DNA of 64,000 bases. Source: Nageia nagi. Its lineage: Eukaryota > Pinophyta. Below the pieces are notes generated by a model that saw only the letters and a program-made list of their open reading frames with translations, did no database searches and was not told where the DNA came from. The stretch is from positions 62,620,001 through 62,684,000 of the forward strand of contig JBITNC010000001.1 in NCBI GenBank assembly GCA_050084985.1, in the 5' to 3' direction. Shown here piece after piece: positions 47,770 to 59,749 of the stretch. Both the position numbers and the translations under genes were made by a program. Position 1 is the first letter of the stretch. Every line of letters begins with the position of its first letter.

Positions 47770-49250
47770 AATTTACCTTTTGAAAGGTGGGGTGTATTCA
47801 AGTTTATTAACTTATATTTTTGACTTTGGTCGATATTTTGGATTGACCTATTCTCTAGAATAAGATAAAAATGGTTGCTTGAATCATGATTAAATGTATT
47901 TTGATCTTTTGCATTTGATGTATTTTGAAAATAGTATTATTGTATTATCAAATTCAAATGTGTGTATTATCACTATACCGTATGCTATTTGTGGTAATTG
48001 CATGACATGATTCTAGTTCATCTTCACATACTAAAACTAGCAGTGATAAGGAATCCTACTTTGCAAATACAATTATTTTGATTGTTCTTCTCTTTTTCCT
48101 ATTAGTAGGGTTACATGATGATCTTGTGAAAATTTTTATACTATGTATTAATCATGTTCAAGTTTTTAGACTTTGTATTACTCATAAGTGTTAGTTTTTC
48201 CAAAACATGTGATGTTGATCGAAGTGACAAGTAAGAGGCTTTCTCAATTTGTCTATAACATATTTTTAATTATTTTTTTAGTTTTAATATATTTCTTCAT
48301 TTTTCTTTATTTTATTTGGGATCACAAGGGATGCATGATGAGGGGTGTAGTATAGTATTTATCCCATCAAAGACTCATTAAGGGATGTTTTAATGTTACC
48401 TCTTTACTGAGTCACTATAAATACTAAAAGCTTTCACAATTTTTATATTTTTTATTTGTATATTTATGTGTTTTATGTCACCTCATTTGGAACTCTTAAT
48501 GAGATACTAGAAGGAGGGCTTAAAGATTTTTTATATTTTTTGTTTATCTAAAAATAAAATGGGTTTGTTTAGTCATATGACTTGTGGGTTCAACACCTAA
48601 CTTGATATTTAAAATTGACCTAATCTCTTTGAATAAGTCAAAATTGATTGATTGAATCATTATGAACTCATGTTTTAATGTTTTTCACTTGATACATTTT
48701 GAAAACCATTATGGTATATACCAAAATGTCACTTGTGTCTATCTCCATACTATATGTTGTTTGTGGCAGTTGCATGATGAGACTTGTGTTTGTTTCCATA
48801 TGCCAAGTTATCACATGATAGTAAGCTTTTCTTGTATATACATTGATTGGATTTTATTTTTCTTTTTCGTGTTAGTGAGGGTACATAATGATCATGTGTA
48901 AAAGGTCATATCTTGCTTTTGAATCGTATTCAATTTTTTAAAGTTTGAATTATTAGTGAGATTCAATTTTTTAGATATTTAATTCTAATCATTTTAATAA
49001 GTAATAATTATGCTTATTTTGATTTTTGATATATTTTTGTTACCTCATCAAAGATCCATGATGAAGCACCTATAGAGGGATTTAAATATTTTTATGTATA
49101 TATGCTTGTATACACATATTTTTGTATTTCCTTCTCTAGTCACTCATCATGAGATACTAGGAGGAGGGTCTAAGTAGTTTTTGGTTTTCATTTTTTGAAG
49201 ATTTTAAATTTATAGTGGGTTTTTAATTTTTAGGTCTAGTCATCAATGTC
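47770..49250. repeat. Direct tandem duplication, ~0.65-0.77 kb unit
   Basis: Two full copies and the start of a third. Paired words include ATTGACCTA (47855, 48616), GAATCAT (47881, 48655), TGATGTATTTTGAAAA / TGATACATTTTGAAAA, ATGTTGTTTGTGGCAGTTGC / ATGCTATTTGTGGTAATTGC, and GAGATACTAG.AGGAGGG (48501, 49151). The spacing differs between the two halves because the first copy has an extra ~120 bases. No coding content is recognised. Confidence 0.75.
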
Positions 49251-49450
49251 CCACCTTAGTCGCCTGTGTCTAACTTAAAATTATAAATATTCGAGGTCAT
49301 GAGTAAAATAAAAAGAAAAGGTGAGTTATCATTTTCTCATTTTTCTCTTTCTATTTTTTTAGAATTTCTATCATCTTGACACATTTTTTCCACCATTTAC
49401 CATGTATTTATCAACTTAGTCACTTTTTGTGAGTCAACATACCACCAAGA

Positions 49451-51180
49451 ATGAGACCAACTATCTGGATGAGGCCAATCATAGAGGAGGTAGGGTTTTC
49501 AAAACCTCTTTTAATTTTTTTTTAATAGGCTAATTTCACAGCTAAATTTAAAAAATGAAAATCATATAAGTTAACATTTTGCTCTTAATATTTTTCATCT
49601 ATTTAGAATTTAGTATTAGCCTAAATTTTAAGATTTTGATCCCTTTTGTGCATCCAACCATGGTTTCAGCTAGGTCCAAAGGGTTTTAAGATCATTGGCA
49701 TCCATCCAATGGATGCTAATGAATCTACAACTTGATTGCTTGGTTATTGATGTTTGGCCTTTAAGTTGAATTTTTTTTACTTAGATTAATTTATTCTTAT
49801 TCTAGGTTCAAGATGCGTTTGACCCTAGGGGTCACTACCCCATAATTATTTAGGAGGGACATCCATTCCTTATTGCCGAGGACCACACATTTCTTCAAAG
49901 TGTGGGTTTTGGAGTGAGCACTATATGAATCATATTCATTGGGAGTACCCTCTCATAGAAACTTTCTTGGAGAGGTGGGTCTTGATCACTTCTACTTTTC
50001 ATCTCCTGATAGGGGATATGACTATTATAGTAGAGGATATCCATCATCTTTACCATTTTCCTATTCAAGGACAACAAATTGAGCATATCATTGATAGACA
50101 TGATGTTCAACCTACTATATCCTATCTATACAAATTTGATAGGGTGGATACAATCATGTATGAGATCAGCTTAGGAAGGATCAAGTATTTGTAGTTATTA
50201 ACATATAATCAATAGGGGAGTGTCAAGTTCTTATTTTTGATGGGATGATTCAATGCTACATGTTACCTAATATAGGTAGTCATAGCTTCCCCTAGTCATT
50301 ACTTCCTATTATTACAAACATGATGCAGCATAGTATTATTTTTGCTTGGGCTTCCACTTTGTTAGCATAGTAATATAAGGAGTTTTTTTTCTAATCTCAG
50401 AGAATAAGACCTCATTATCAGTGACTATTACTCTATAGGCATGGGGTTACGAGCATATTGCTATTGCACATTCTCATGGACTTCCTATTCCTAGTTTTGT
50501 AAATAATGCTAAGTATCCAATGGGCATTTTGGGATGGAGGAAGGAATTTTATATCTTCCCTACCAATGGAATCCATAGACATATTTATTTCTACCATGAT
50601 ATACTTATCATATCATGCCTGATCATGTCAATTTTTGATTATATCTCCTATATCTAGTATGGAATGAGTTAGAGGTTGATCTTGCCATAACCAGATAGGC
50701 TAGGGTTCTTAGCAATCATAGGATATATTTTTTTAGAGTATTTTTAGTTTGAGCACATTAGGAATCAATTTGGATTTATGAAAGATGTTCCTATAGAGCC
50801 TAGGAGGTATCAGAGAGAAGGCACCCCTCCTATGAAGGGTCTTGAGGCTTTGGTATATGTTGAGCCTAATCTTATAGGGGATGAGGACATCGAGGAGGAG
50901 GTAGATGATGTTGATGTGGGTGTTATAGAGGTTTTTTCTATCTAGTGGTAGGTTGAGCTAGAGGAGACTAATGAGAGTGATGGGTCTATAAAGGTTTTTG
51001 TAGATCTAGTGTAGGTTGGATGAGGAGATATGAGATGACTAAAAGGTCATAGAGGATGATATATGGAGATGCAAACTAAGGAGGAGGTTAGCATAGGTGA
51101 GGGAGATCTATAGGAGGAGGGACCATTTCCATAGGTTCATAGCTATGAATATTTACTTGGCAAGATTGATGTGTAATGCT
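49451..51180 (+). pseudogene. PMD pseudogene, right copy
   Basis: A first exon MRPTIWMRPIIEE (49451-49489) ends at GAG|GTAGGG. An intron runs to TTCTAG at 49805, and exon 2 opens V-Q-D-A-F-D-P-R-G-H. EGHPFLIAEDHTFLQSVGFG is followed, after a frameshift, by the PMD core IHWEYPLIETFLERWVLI, TSTFHLLIGDMTIIVEDIHH and LYHFPIQGQQIEHI. The C-terminal hallmark L.AWGYEHI lies at 50434-50460 (the stop replaces Gln). Acidic scraps continue to about 51180. This copy keeps the intact ERW that the Gypsy 2 copy has lost. Confidence 0.75.
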
Positions 51181-52646
51181 ACTCAAACTTTCACCATCTA
51201 AAATCTTTAAATTTAAGAGTATTTTTTTCATTGATCATTTTGTCAAGTTCTCAAGGTTTACTATTTAGGGATATATATCCCACATGGTTTACATATTGAT
51301 ACATTATTGACTTTATTTAGTCTTCATCCTTTCTTTCTAAGTACAAGGGTTCATTCACCATGCATTCCTATCCTTGCTTATGAGAGGATACTCCTAATGA
51401 TCCTACCCTTATTTTAATTAGACTTATTTACCTATCCTTAATCTTGAGAAGATGTAATTATTATTTTGTAAAGGTTTAATATCGCCTAGTTTAAGTATAA
51501 ATCAATGTTCGAGATAACTTATGATTTAGATCCCATAATAATTTCAAACTATCATATTTATTCTAAATAATCCTTAATATTTTCCCATTAGTCACCTTAT
51601 ATAAATTTTAGGGATGAATCCATCAAATTTTGGGCTTACTTAATAATCTTAGGTCCTAAATATTTGCTATAAGTATCTATGTTAGATATAATCAAGAATC
51701 ATTTATACCACCATTAATCCCATTGAATATCATTAGGATTTCATAACTTATCTTTCTCAATGTGAACTATATTTATGTGTCTTATGGATATTAGGGTTAC
51801 CCTATCAAACTCTTAAATTTACATATCTTTGCCAAACATATTTGGTCAATAATATTTTCTATTTCTTTAAATCCATGTTCATTTTAGAAAACCATACTAT
51901 ATTTAGGCTATGAAAACTTGATGGTCTTATTAACTCCATATTCAACATGTATCCATTATTGTCTAAGAAAAATGAGAGAAACAAGAGACATCAATTAATG
52001 AAACACATCTATTTAACTATATAATCTCAATTCAAAATCTCATAATACATTCATCCATTAATAAAACTTCATGAACTACCTTTCATTAAAATTGATATAA
52101 AGGGAAACAATAATATTTACAAATAAACTTATAGAAATGTAACTTTAAAGCATAAATAGGTCTTAATTGCATGTCATAATGGAACTAATAATTAACCTTT
52201 GTTTTGTCAAGAAGCACCTCCATCGAGCATTAAGCATCTCCATCAAGCATTGACCATCTTCATAAACCTTTGGTGTTTAGTTTGAGTACTAGAAGGGAGG
52301 AGGATTAGGACAAACCCATTCTCAATTTAACCATATGTATGTAATATGATATTTAAGCTTATTAATTTTAGACCTCAAGAGGATTTTAGGTCCTTTCCAG
52401 ACTACCTCCCTTCTTTAGACAAATATTTCATCATACAATAGTTTATTATCCATCTAGCTATTTAACCCATCGTTGAGACTGGTATATTTAATTCCTCTTC
52501 TTTACTTTTGGTTTTAATCATACCAAAACATATGATTTTGCACTTTAACTATTAAAACCCTTCTTTATTATTTTCTTCATGGAATTTAATATAGGATTAG
52601 TAGACATTCCAACTCCATATAAATCCATACTATAGTAATGCTTGTC

Positions 52647-52705
<59 letters not shown>

Positions 52706-53100
52706 TATATATATATAATTCAAGCTAAATCTATATTGCTTGGTTTTTGACTTCACAATTTATCATTAAGGATGGATATTCAAGAGTAGACATGTGTAAT
52801 CGGCAACGTGAAGAGAACTATAATGTTTTGTTCCTTACTATTAAATTATTTACAATTCTATTATGTAATTATACTCAATCTATATTGTTACATCCTTTCA
52901 TTATTTACTTCATCTCTTTTATAACATATGAAGTCTATATATTATTACTATAACACTTACTAGTTTATCACAATTCCTTAAGCATTCGAGTCTTATAAGC
53001 GGTTAATTAATTATTTATCATGTTATTCATTATTCCATCATACTCAAATCAATCATAAAGAGAAAGGTCATTTAACAAAAATTATCATGTGTCATCGTGG
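51181..53100. other. AT-rich spacer right of PMD
   Basis: No gene is recognised. It holds a small direct repeat near 52215-52255 (CACCTCCATCGAGCATTAAG and CATCTCCATCAAGCATTGAC) and a TA microsatellite. Confidence 0.45.
52649..52718. repeat. (TA)n microsatellite
   Basis: About 70 bases of nearly pure TA dinucleotides with two AAT interruptions. Confidence 0.95.
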
Positions 53101-54560
53101 AGTCGGCTTTTAGATGAGAGAGGCCACTAATATCATTGTTTACCTTCGCTGTAAAAGACCTGAGTTTCTATTGATTTGCCATGTCCTCTTTTCCTTTCGC
53201 ATGGACGATTGCTTATGGACAAGTCAGGCGATGTTAATAATAATAAACCAGCTCGTTGGGAATCAATGGTAAGATGTACTTTTACACAGTGATAGCAAAA
53301 AGTTATCAATTTGTTTATCGCCTTCCAGAAGATCTTTTTACACAGCGATGTTAAAAGCAAGACTTCAAACCTCAAAAATAATAAAAGAAACCAACCTCTA
53401 CAACTTTTCTATTATTGCGTGCCCTTGTATAAGCTCGCAGAGGGAAATAATAATCTTATGAATGTTTTGGGTGAAATCAGACCTTTCAAAGGGACTCTTG
53501 ATCGATGGAGAGGAAAATTTGTAGGTAAAATACTTAGAAACCTTTATGAAAACTCTGGAAATAGATATGGAAACCTAATAGAGTAGTTGAAAATGGTTAC
53601 TATTCGAATAAAGTGGATGTGAATACCTATTATATGAATGCTAGGAATACACAAACTCGGAGTCGTTTGACAGTGAGTATGGTGTAGCAGGGTTTCATTG
53701 ATTGCAATGAAAGCAAGACACGCATAAAATAGGTTTTCTAAAAAGGATTAGAGAGGTATTTAAGACGATGCGATGGTCAGGTGTAAAGCCAAACTCTGCA
53801 AGGTTTTCCAGCATTCATCTGGCATGTACCATCGTAAGAGCTCTCAGAATCTCTTGCCAGCATTCTACCAGCGTGTTCATAGAAGAAGAAAAAAACGTTT
53901 TCTCATCATTTATTTAGGTTTTACACTTTTGTAAAGAATACGCAAAGTCTGGAATAGCGATGTATCATAAGAAATGCATACCATGGTTTTCTCAAAAATG
54001 CGTTAGAATTTTTTAGCAAATGCTAATGATAAGTTCAAACTAGACTTTGCCATATTTATGCGCCATCATATGGAAGTCCATCAAGGAGTAATGGAAATGT
54101 TATTCACATCTAAAATTGAGGGCGAAGGTGTAGTATATGCAAAACATAGAACAGTATGTATACTGCAGACCAAGTTTCATAAACTAGGCACAGAATGGGT
54201 TTTCTGAAAAAGTGTAGAATACTTTTAGGAAACTCTGAAACCTTAGCAAGCATTTTACTAGCACGAGATAGAAGGAAAGTAATTGAAAATGGTTTCTCAT
54301 CGAATATTGTAGTTGTGAATGCACCAAGCCTGGGGAGTGTGATGCGACAGAAAATTTATGGACAGTATTGATGGTAGTATACGCACCAAAAAGGTCTGCC
54401 TAAAAGACGTATGAAACTTAAATAATATGGTCAGAAGTAGGGCAGACTTAAACTATTGCGTGCTTTTTTTCCAGCATTTACCATCGTAGGAACTTGTAGC
54501 AAAATTATGAAGATTTATCAATGAGTAGTTATTTATCAAAAATTGTAAAACCTTAAAATG
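53101..54560. repeat. Low-copy CpG-bearing block with diverged internal repeats
   Basis: CG dinucleotides become noticeably more frequent here than in the transposons. Related modules recur with poor conservation. One is AGGTTTTCTAAAAAGGATTA near 53730 and GGGTTTTCTGAAAAAGTGTA near 54195, each followed by an AACTCTG-like word and CAGCATT or AAGCATT. Another is GAAAATGGTTACTATTCGAA near 53588 and GAAAATGGTTTCTCATCGAA near 54285. CCAGCATT..ACCATCGTA appears near 53805 and 54470. No coding frame is supported, although 91 codons are open at 53311-53586. Confidence 0.45.
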
Positions 54561-55316
54561 TGGATGAGAAAATAAGACCTCGGATCAGTAAACAATACTT
54601 CATGGTTTTTATTACTCCAAGACTAAAGAAAAATGGATGCATTTTCATGTAGTGAAATATTTCAAAAATCCTTGAAAGAGAAAATAATTAAAAATAAAAA
54701 GAACAAAAGTTTTTCCTATGTAATTTTGAAACTTTAAGTGGGATTTACACAAAGACTGAACAAACAATAATTATATTGTCATATCATACAAGTAATGTAT
54801 TTCCATGTTTCCTACCTAATAGATGTTAAAAGGAAAATAATAAATTATACTCACTTCATGCGTATAAAGTTAGATAAGACAAATAACATGTTTCCTCAAT
54901 AAACATCTAACATTTACACATGGTACCATTTATCTTGATCATATCACTAAATAAGTCTTAAAGTCAAAAACAAAAGGGAGGCACCTGATCTTAAAGAGAG
55001 AAAGAGACTTTTTCTCCACGAGTTCCTACTCCAAAACTAAAAAGAAAAGAAAAAATGATGATCCCTTCTCCTAAATTCCTCCTTTATTTATAGCTAAGGA
55101 GAATAAAATATATCCAAATGGATGTCTACTCAATTATTAATAAGTTTTGTTGGTAGATCTTCATAAAGTTGTTGATGATTGTAATGCCATTAAATAATAT
55201 GAAACCCTTTTTACTAACTCAAAATAATGCCAACTAGTTCCCCATACCTAACAAAAGAAAACAAAATAAGTAAGGACCAAACTCCATTATTTTCTTAAAC
55301 TATTAATGCTTTATAA
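54561..55316 (-). repeat. Possible solo LTR, minus strand
   Basis: The right edge reads TTTATAACA|TCCCAAAG in plus orientation, that is GGGA|TGTTATAAAG on the minus strand, an LTR start after a purine-rich word. A minus-strand TATA box (TATAAATAAAGGAGG) lies near 55080-55094. The left edge is a guess. No partner was found. Confidence 0.35.
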
Positions 55317-55600
55317 CATCCCAAAGTGACCTTAGTCCTTTCTCACATTTATTGTTTTAATTTTCACTTTATTTTACTAACAACCTTAAGTAGAAATTCA
55401 AATTTGAAAGAATATTCCTTACCTTTTCTTTTTGAATTTAATTTTCAAAAATTCATAACAAGAAATAAATCACACATTTTACCTATGGTTGTCATCTCAA
55501 TTTACAGGATAATTGTTAATCCACACACATATATTCACAAACACTATTCATTATGAAACTTGACATTCTTATTTAATCTACCATGCAACTATATGATTAT

Positions 55601-55756
55601 CTAGCTTTGATATAACCCCTTATATATCAAAAAATGCCGAGAGATATCATTTCGAGGCACCTATCTCATTTCTTGGTATTGCTATATCCAAGATAGACGC
55701 CTTGAAATGATATCTCTCAGCGTTTTTTGATATATAAGGGGTTATATCAAAGCTAG
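55601..55756. repeat. Near-perfect hairpin, 66-bp arms, possible MITE or small-RNA precursor
   Basis: The left arm 55601-55666 (CTAGCTTTGATATAACCCCT...) and the right arm 55691-55756 are inverted copies matching at 61 of 66 positions, with a 24-base loop. All five differences are transitions, most at CG/TG/CA sites, so the palindrome was once perfect or nearly so. It lies about 200 bases past the 3' end of the HIPP gene. No clear target duplication flanks it. Confidence 0.88.
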
Positions 55757-55959
55757 TTTTTATGACTATCAGATATTGTTTGTACAACCACAAAATTTTC
55801 AAGAACAGGATTTGAGGAACTGTTAAAACTCCATTAACAACTGGATCTACATGGTGCGAATTAAGAGCCAGAGCAAATAGAGACCATTTGACATGCTTTG
55901 TTTGACTTACTAAAAATAATTCCATGCTCGCAGCAAGGAATTCGATTATCTGAAACCCA

Positions 55960-56804
55960 TTACGTTACAGTGCATGCATGCGGATTGTCATCACTGAACA
56001 TAGACGAGGATTTATCATCCACGATTGTAGAATACGAAGCCGTTTGAAAGTAGCCGTGGGTGCTGCCATTGTACCCATGCTTATAATAGTTGTATTACGA
56101 GTTATATGCCTCTTTACGGTAATAGTGCTCCGCGTAAGCATTGTGTTCTGGATGATAAGGATACGGCCACAGTTCTGCCTTTTTCCCAATTCTTCTCACA
56201 GCCTTGAGAACCTTTTTCACTTCCACATATCCACTCACCGTAACCTTCTGCATTTCCATGTCAATCTCCACATTGTCCGCACCTGTTCGGCCAAAGCACA
56301 ACATTCAGATTCTGTACTGATCTTGGACTAAACATAATCATATTATCAGTGATTAGATATATTTGCAGTTGTGGAAATGGATGAAACTGTATGCCAGGAC
56401 AAACTGCCTTTGAACTCAGAGAGAGCCTTGCGAACATTGCTTTCACAGCCGCTGCAGTCCATGTTTACTTGCAACTCCACAATCTGAAACTCCAACAATA
56501 ATATTTAAAAAAAAAAAACTTTATGAGGTTTTGATCCACATCTACTTTTCAACTAAAATTCAATTAATTGAATATGTGTTATTCGACAAGGATCAATATG
56601 ATTACGAATCCAAACAACTATTCCTGACCAATTGTACACAGAAATCTACAGATAACAACCCTTCACAAAGCCATTCGTTTCACTTCACGGTAAGGACATC
56701 GAAAAACAGATAACAAAATCTTCACAAATTTCATGAACAAACAGAATAAATGCAGGTATGAAACGGAAGCCTGACCGTCATTTTGCCACCAGCCTGACCG
56801 TCAT
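55960..56804 (-). CDS. HIPP-type heavy-metal-associated isoprenylated protein, three exons, with an in-frame stop
   Basis: Exon 1 codes only Met-Thr (ATGACG at 56804-56799, or the duplicate at 56781-56776). Exon 2 is 56483-56408 and exon 3 is 56282-55960. The joined frame is 134 codons. It starts MTIVELQVNMDCSGCES, with the metal-binding Cys pair at residues 12 and 15, then VEIDMEMQKVTVSGYVEV, KKVLKAVRRIGKKAELWPYP, YNYYKHGY and FSDDNPHACTVT. This matches a plant HIPP subfamily beginning MT[IV]VE and ending in a CaaX box. A TAA at 56097-56095 interrupts the frame after residue 89, leaving the HMA fold but no prenyl tail. The final box is C-T-V-T, not the usual Met-ending one. It is either a recent pseudogene or a truncated soluble HMA protein. 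Confidence 0.8.
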
Positions 56805-56814
56805 TTTGCCACCA
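56769..56814 (-). repeat. Perfect 23-bp tandem duplication over HIPP start codon and donor
   Basis: 56769-56791 and 56792-56814 are identical. Each copy contains, on the minus strand, ATGACG|GTCAGG: the start codon, the second codon and a 5' splice site. Either copy can supply the first exon. If translation starts at the upstream ATG without splicing at its own donor, it hits TGA after eight codons. Confidence 0.9.
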
Positions 56815-56963
56815 GACTCTGTAATAGCAGAGAATTAACTTACAATAAAATTAAAGTTCTCTTCTGTTTTTACAATCTTTTGTTCCAACTTTGTTTGTTT
56901 GAATTCACTGCATCTCTCGATTGATTTGGGAATGAATTTTTATGATGTTTGATATTCTTCCTT

Positions 56964-56974
56964 CCATTTATATA
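56964..56974 (-). promoter_or_regulatory. Putative HIPP TATA box
   Basis: TATATAAATGG on the minus strand, 160 bases upstream of the first ATG, leaving room for a 5' leader of about 130 bases. The flank beyond it (57040-57150) is the most CG-rich stretch nearby. Confidence 0.5.
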
Positions 56975-56999
56975 ATAATTTTTGAAAAGATGTGTCTTT

Positions 57000-57300
57000 T
57001 AATATTTCAGTCGGCTATATAATTTTAATTTTAAAAAAATTATTTTCCCGCCAATTATTTAACGGATGGACTCACATGCGACATTTTGCTCCCCCACTCC
57101 ACCCCCATGCTGCAGCTGTAGAAACGCCTCTCGGCGTAATAATGGTCATTGAGGTTTGTTAGCGAATTAATGCCAATCATTTTCTCACTTTTACCCTTCT
57201 ATTCTCATCACCAATTCACCTTTGGTTCCTTGGGCCTTTGATCGCTCTTTTCATCTCGCAGTAGCCTGTTACTTGCATCAAAAATCTCTAAGCTAGCATC
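57000..57300. other. HIPP upstream region
   Basis: Contains CCCGCCAATTATTTAACGG, a C-rich run (CTCCCCCACTCCACCCCCAT) and CTCTCGGCGTAATAATGG. It is CG-bearing unlike the surrounding transposon DNA and fits an unmethylated promoter flank. No specific operator is claimed. Confidence 0.4.
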
Positions 57301-58758
57301 AACTCGATACAAATAATACATATTTCCTCTTAAAATTGATCATCACATAGCAATGGTTCAAATATGATTTTATTTACACCTTCAATAATGTTTGAGGTCA
57401 ACTAGTGCCATTGGATGGGTCATTACATGATGAGCTGATGTTTTTACTTAGGCAATATCAATCACTACTTAATCAATTTGATCAGGATAATGAGTCTTTA
57501 CATTCTTTGCTATAATAATATAGACAGATGAGAATAGATTCAGATATAGGGTAGATTGTAATAGGTATAGATAGGAGAGAGACATAGCCAGGACCATGGT
57601 TCAATCCTTATAGCAGTAGGCCAAAGTAGAGGGGGTTACAACAGGTGTAGTGATATATGTAGGAAAAGGGACTACTATCATGGAGTATCTAATACTTGGT
57701 TAGTGGACATTTTAGAAAACACACCTAATTTGGAGTATCCTATACCTCCTCCAGACTACATCCCTTTGGATATCCATACACTTCCTATTGCAATGGCTAG
57801 TAAGGACATGGTGGCATCGAGGCATGGATAGGTATAGGTAGGGATGTAACTTTTCTAATAACGAGTGTTATTGCTACTTATTCTTACCATATGAATGCAT
57901 CATCAAAGCTTCAAGTAGGATGAGAGAGAAGAATAGGTATCCCTTCAATGTAGTGAGGCTAGGATGTTGATTAGACTAGTTATCAAGGTGGGTAGTACTT
58001 ATGAACATGCTTCTAAGGATTGAGAATTGAGTCTTTTGTTATACTATTTTACTGTTAGACTATTGGTATCATATCATAGACTTATATTCATTATTGTTGG
58101 TATATTATATTCATTTTTTGATCATGGTGATCATGATTGGTTTTATTAGATGGATGTTATGGATGGATAGATGATGGACTTTATGAATATTTTTTGATAT
58201 ATATGATGATATATTTGGGTACTCATGGTCATGGTTATGATGATGTTTTTATGAATTGTTGTTTCCTTGCATATTATCATATGTTAGTTTAATGGATGAT
58301 AGACTTAGGGTTACATTTAACTTTATTTTTATATTTCGTGTTGATGGGAAGTTGATGTTGATTTACATTATCCTTGTATGTTAGAATAATGACACTTCTT
58401 AATTTTTTAATAAATGGATTGTTTCTACATGATATGATTATGATTGGTAAATGATGTATTGTTAACAATTTAATTTGTTATTAATTTTATCATTATAATT
58501 TTATAATGATATAGCTATAATTAAGATAATATTTTATTTATATTAGTATAGAAAAAAATATTATCATCTTCCATTCTTGCCTATTTATACATGTGGTTTT
58601 AAACACAAATAATGGGATAATACACATATGTGGAATGATATGAATATATGAACATATGGATGTACAAAATTGTAAGTATAAACTCATTGATAATGGATAT
58701 GAATGAATAGTATAACTATTAAATATTAAACATAACATTCTAATAACCTACTAGGATC

Positions 58759-58760
<2 letters not shown>

Positions 58761-58789
<29 letters not shown>

Positions 58790-58791
58790 AT
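58761..58791. repeat. (TA)n(CA)n microsatellite
   Basis: About 14 bases of TA repeat followed by about 14 bases of CA repeat. Confidence 0.9.
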
Positions 58792-59749
58792 CATGGGGTG
58801 AAATGTATAATATGATAAAGAAGTGTAATGAATAAGATATTCAAATTTACTTCATCAAACAATTTTTTATTTTGGTTGTATCTACTAGGAATGATATTAA
58901 ACAATGTTATAATACACCTAAGCTTATTATGATCTCATATGTATGTAATGATGTTCATTTTCATCTCTTTAGATTCACAAACTTAATATTTCAAGAGCAT
59001 ATAATATGTAAGCTGATTCATCCATATGGAACATTCAAAGGTCCATTCATAGAGACTAGAGATGTCTCCACTTCATAAGGTATATCTTACTATGATACGA
59101 GCATCCATAAGTCTAGTGAATACTAACCCCTAGATCCCATTATAGTCTTACTCTATTTCTAGTTAGGAATTCATAGCCCTAATAGAGAATACTGTAAGCA
59201 CCAAAGAATTCTACTTTTTGTTTTTATATATTGAATATGTTTTTTGAATCCTTTTGAGATTTTTTTTAACATTTTTGCTCTATTTATTTTTTCTTCATAT
59301 CATATCTCTTATGTTCAAGAAAAAGCAAAATAATAGGGTGAATAATCACTTGAAATAATGCTCAAGGAACATCTTATTTTTTATTATTTTGAGATTAAAA
59401 TATGCAAGAGTGTATGAGTTCATAATATCCTGAAAGTGTATCAAAGTTATATTTTTTTATCATCCTATGTTTTAAGAACTTTACAAAAGATATTTTGATA
59501 AAATAGAATATTAATATTATACTCATAAAATATTTCTTTATTTATACATACAACTATATATTTGACCAATATCTGGATGGATGTATGGTTTGTATGTATA
59601 TCTTGGTAAAATACTAGGATCATCATATTTAACATTTAATAGTTTTATGAAGATGGAAGTAGTGAAAAAAATGAAATGAACATAATGGTTGAGTATAGTC
59701 AAGTAGGGCAGTGCACCCAATAGCCAATATGCTTTAGAAATATATTTTT

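Noticed and set aside
55978-56331. Plus-strand 117-codon frame as a gene
   Set aside because: It is the antisense of HIPP exon 3 and shows no family features; the minus strand has clear HMA motifs.
56261-56446. Minus-strand 61-codon frame over HIPP exon 2 and intron 2
   Set aside because: It is a different frame from the HMA coding frame and crosses the intron; it is a shadow.
57430-57560. Fourth PMD tail
   Set aside because: Only a short Gln-rich coiled-coil-like stretch; the diagnostic PMD core and AW.YEHI-type word are absent.
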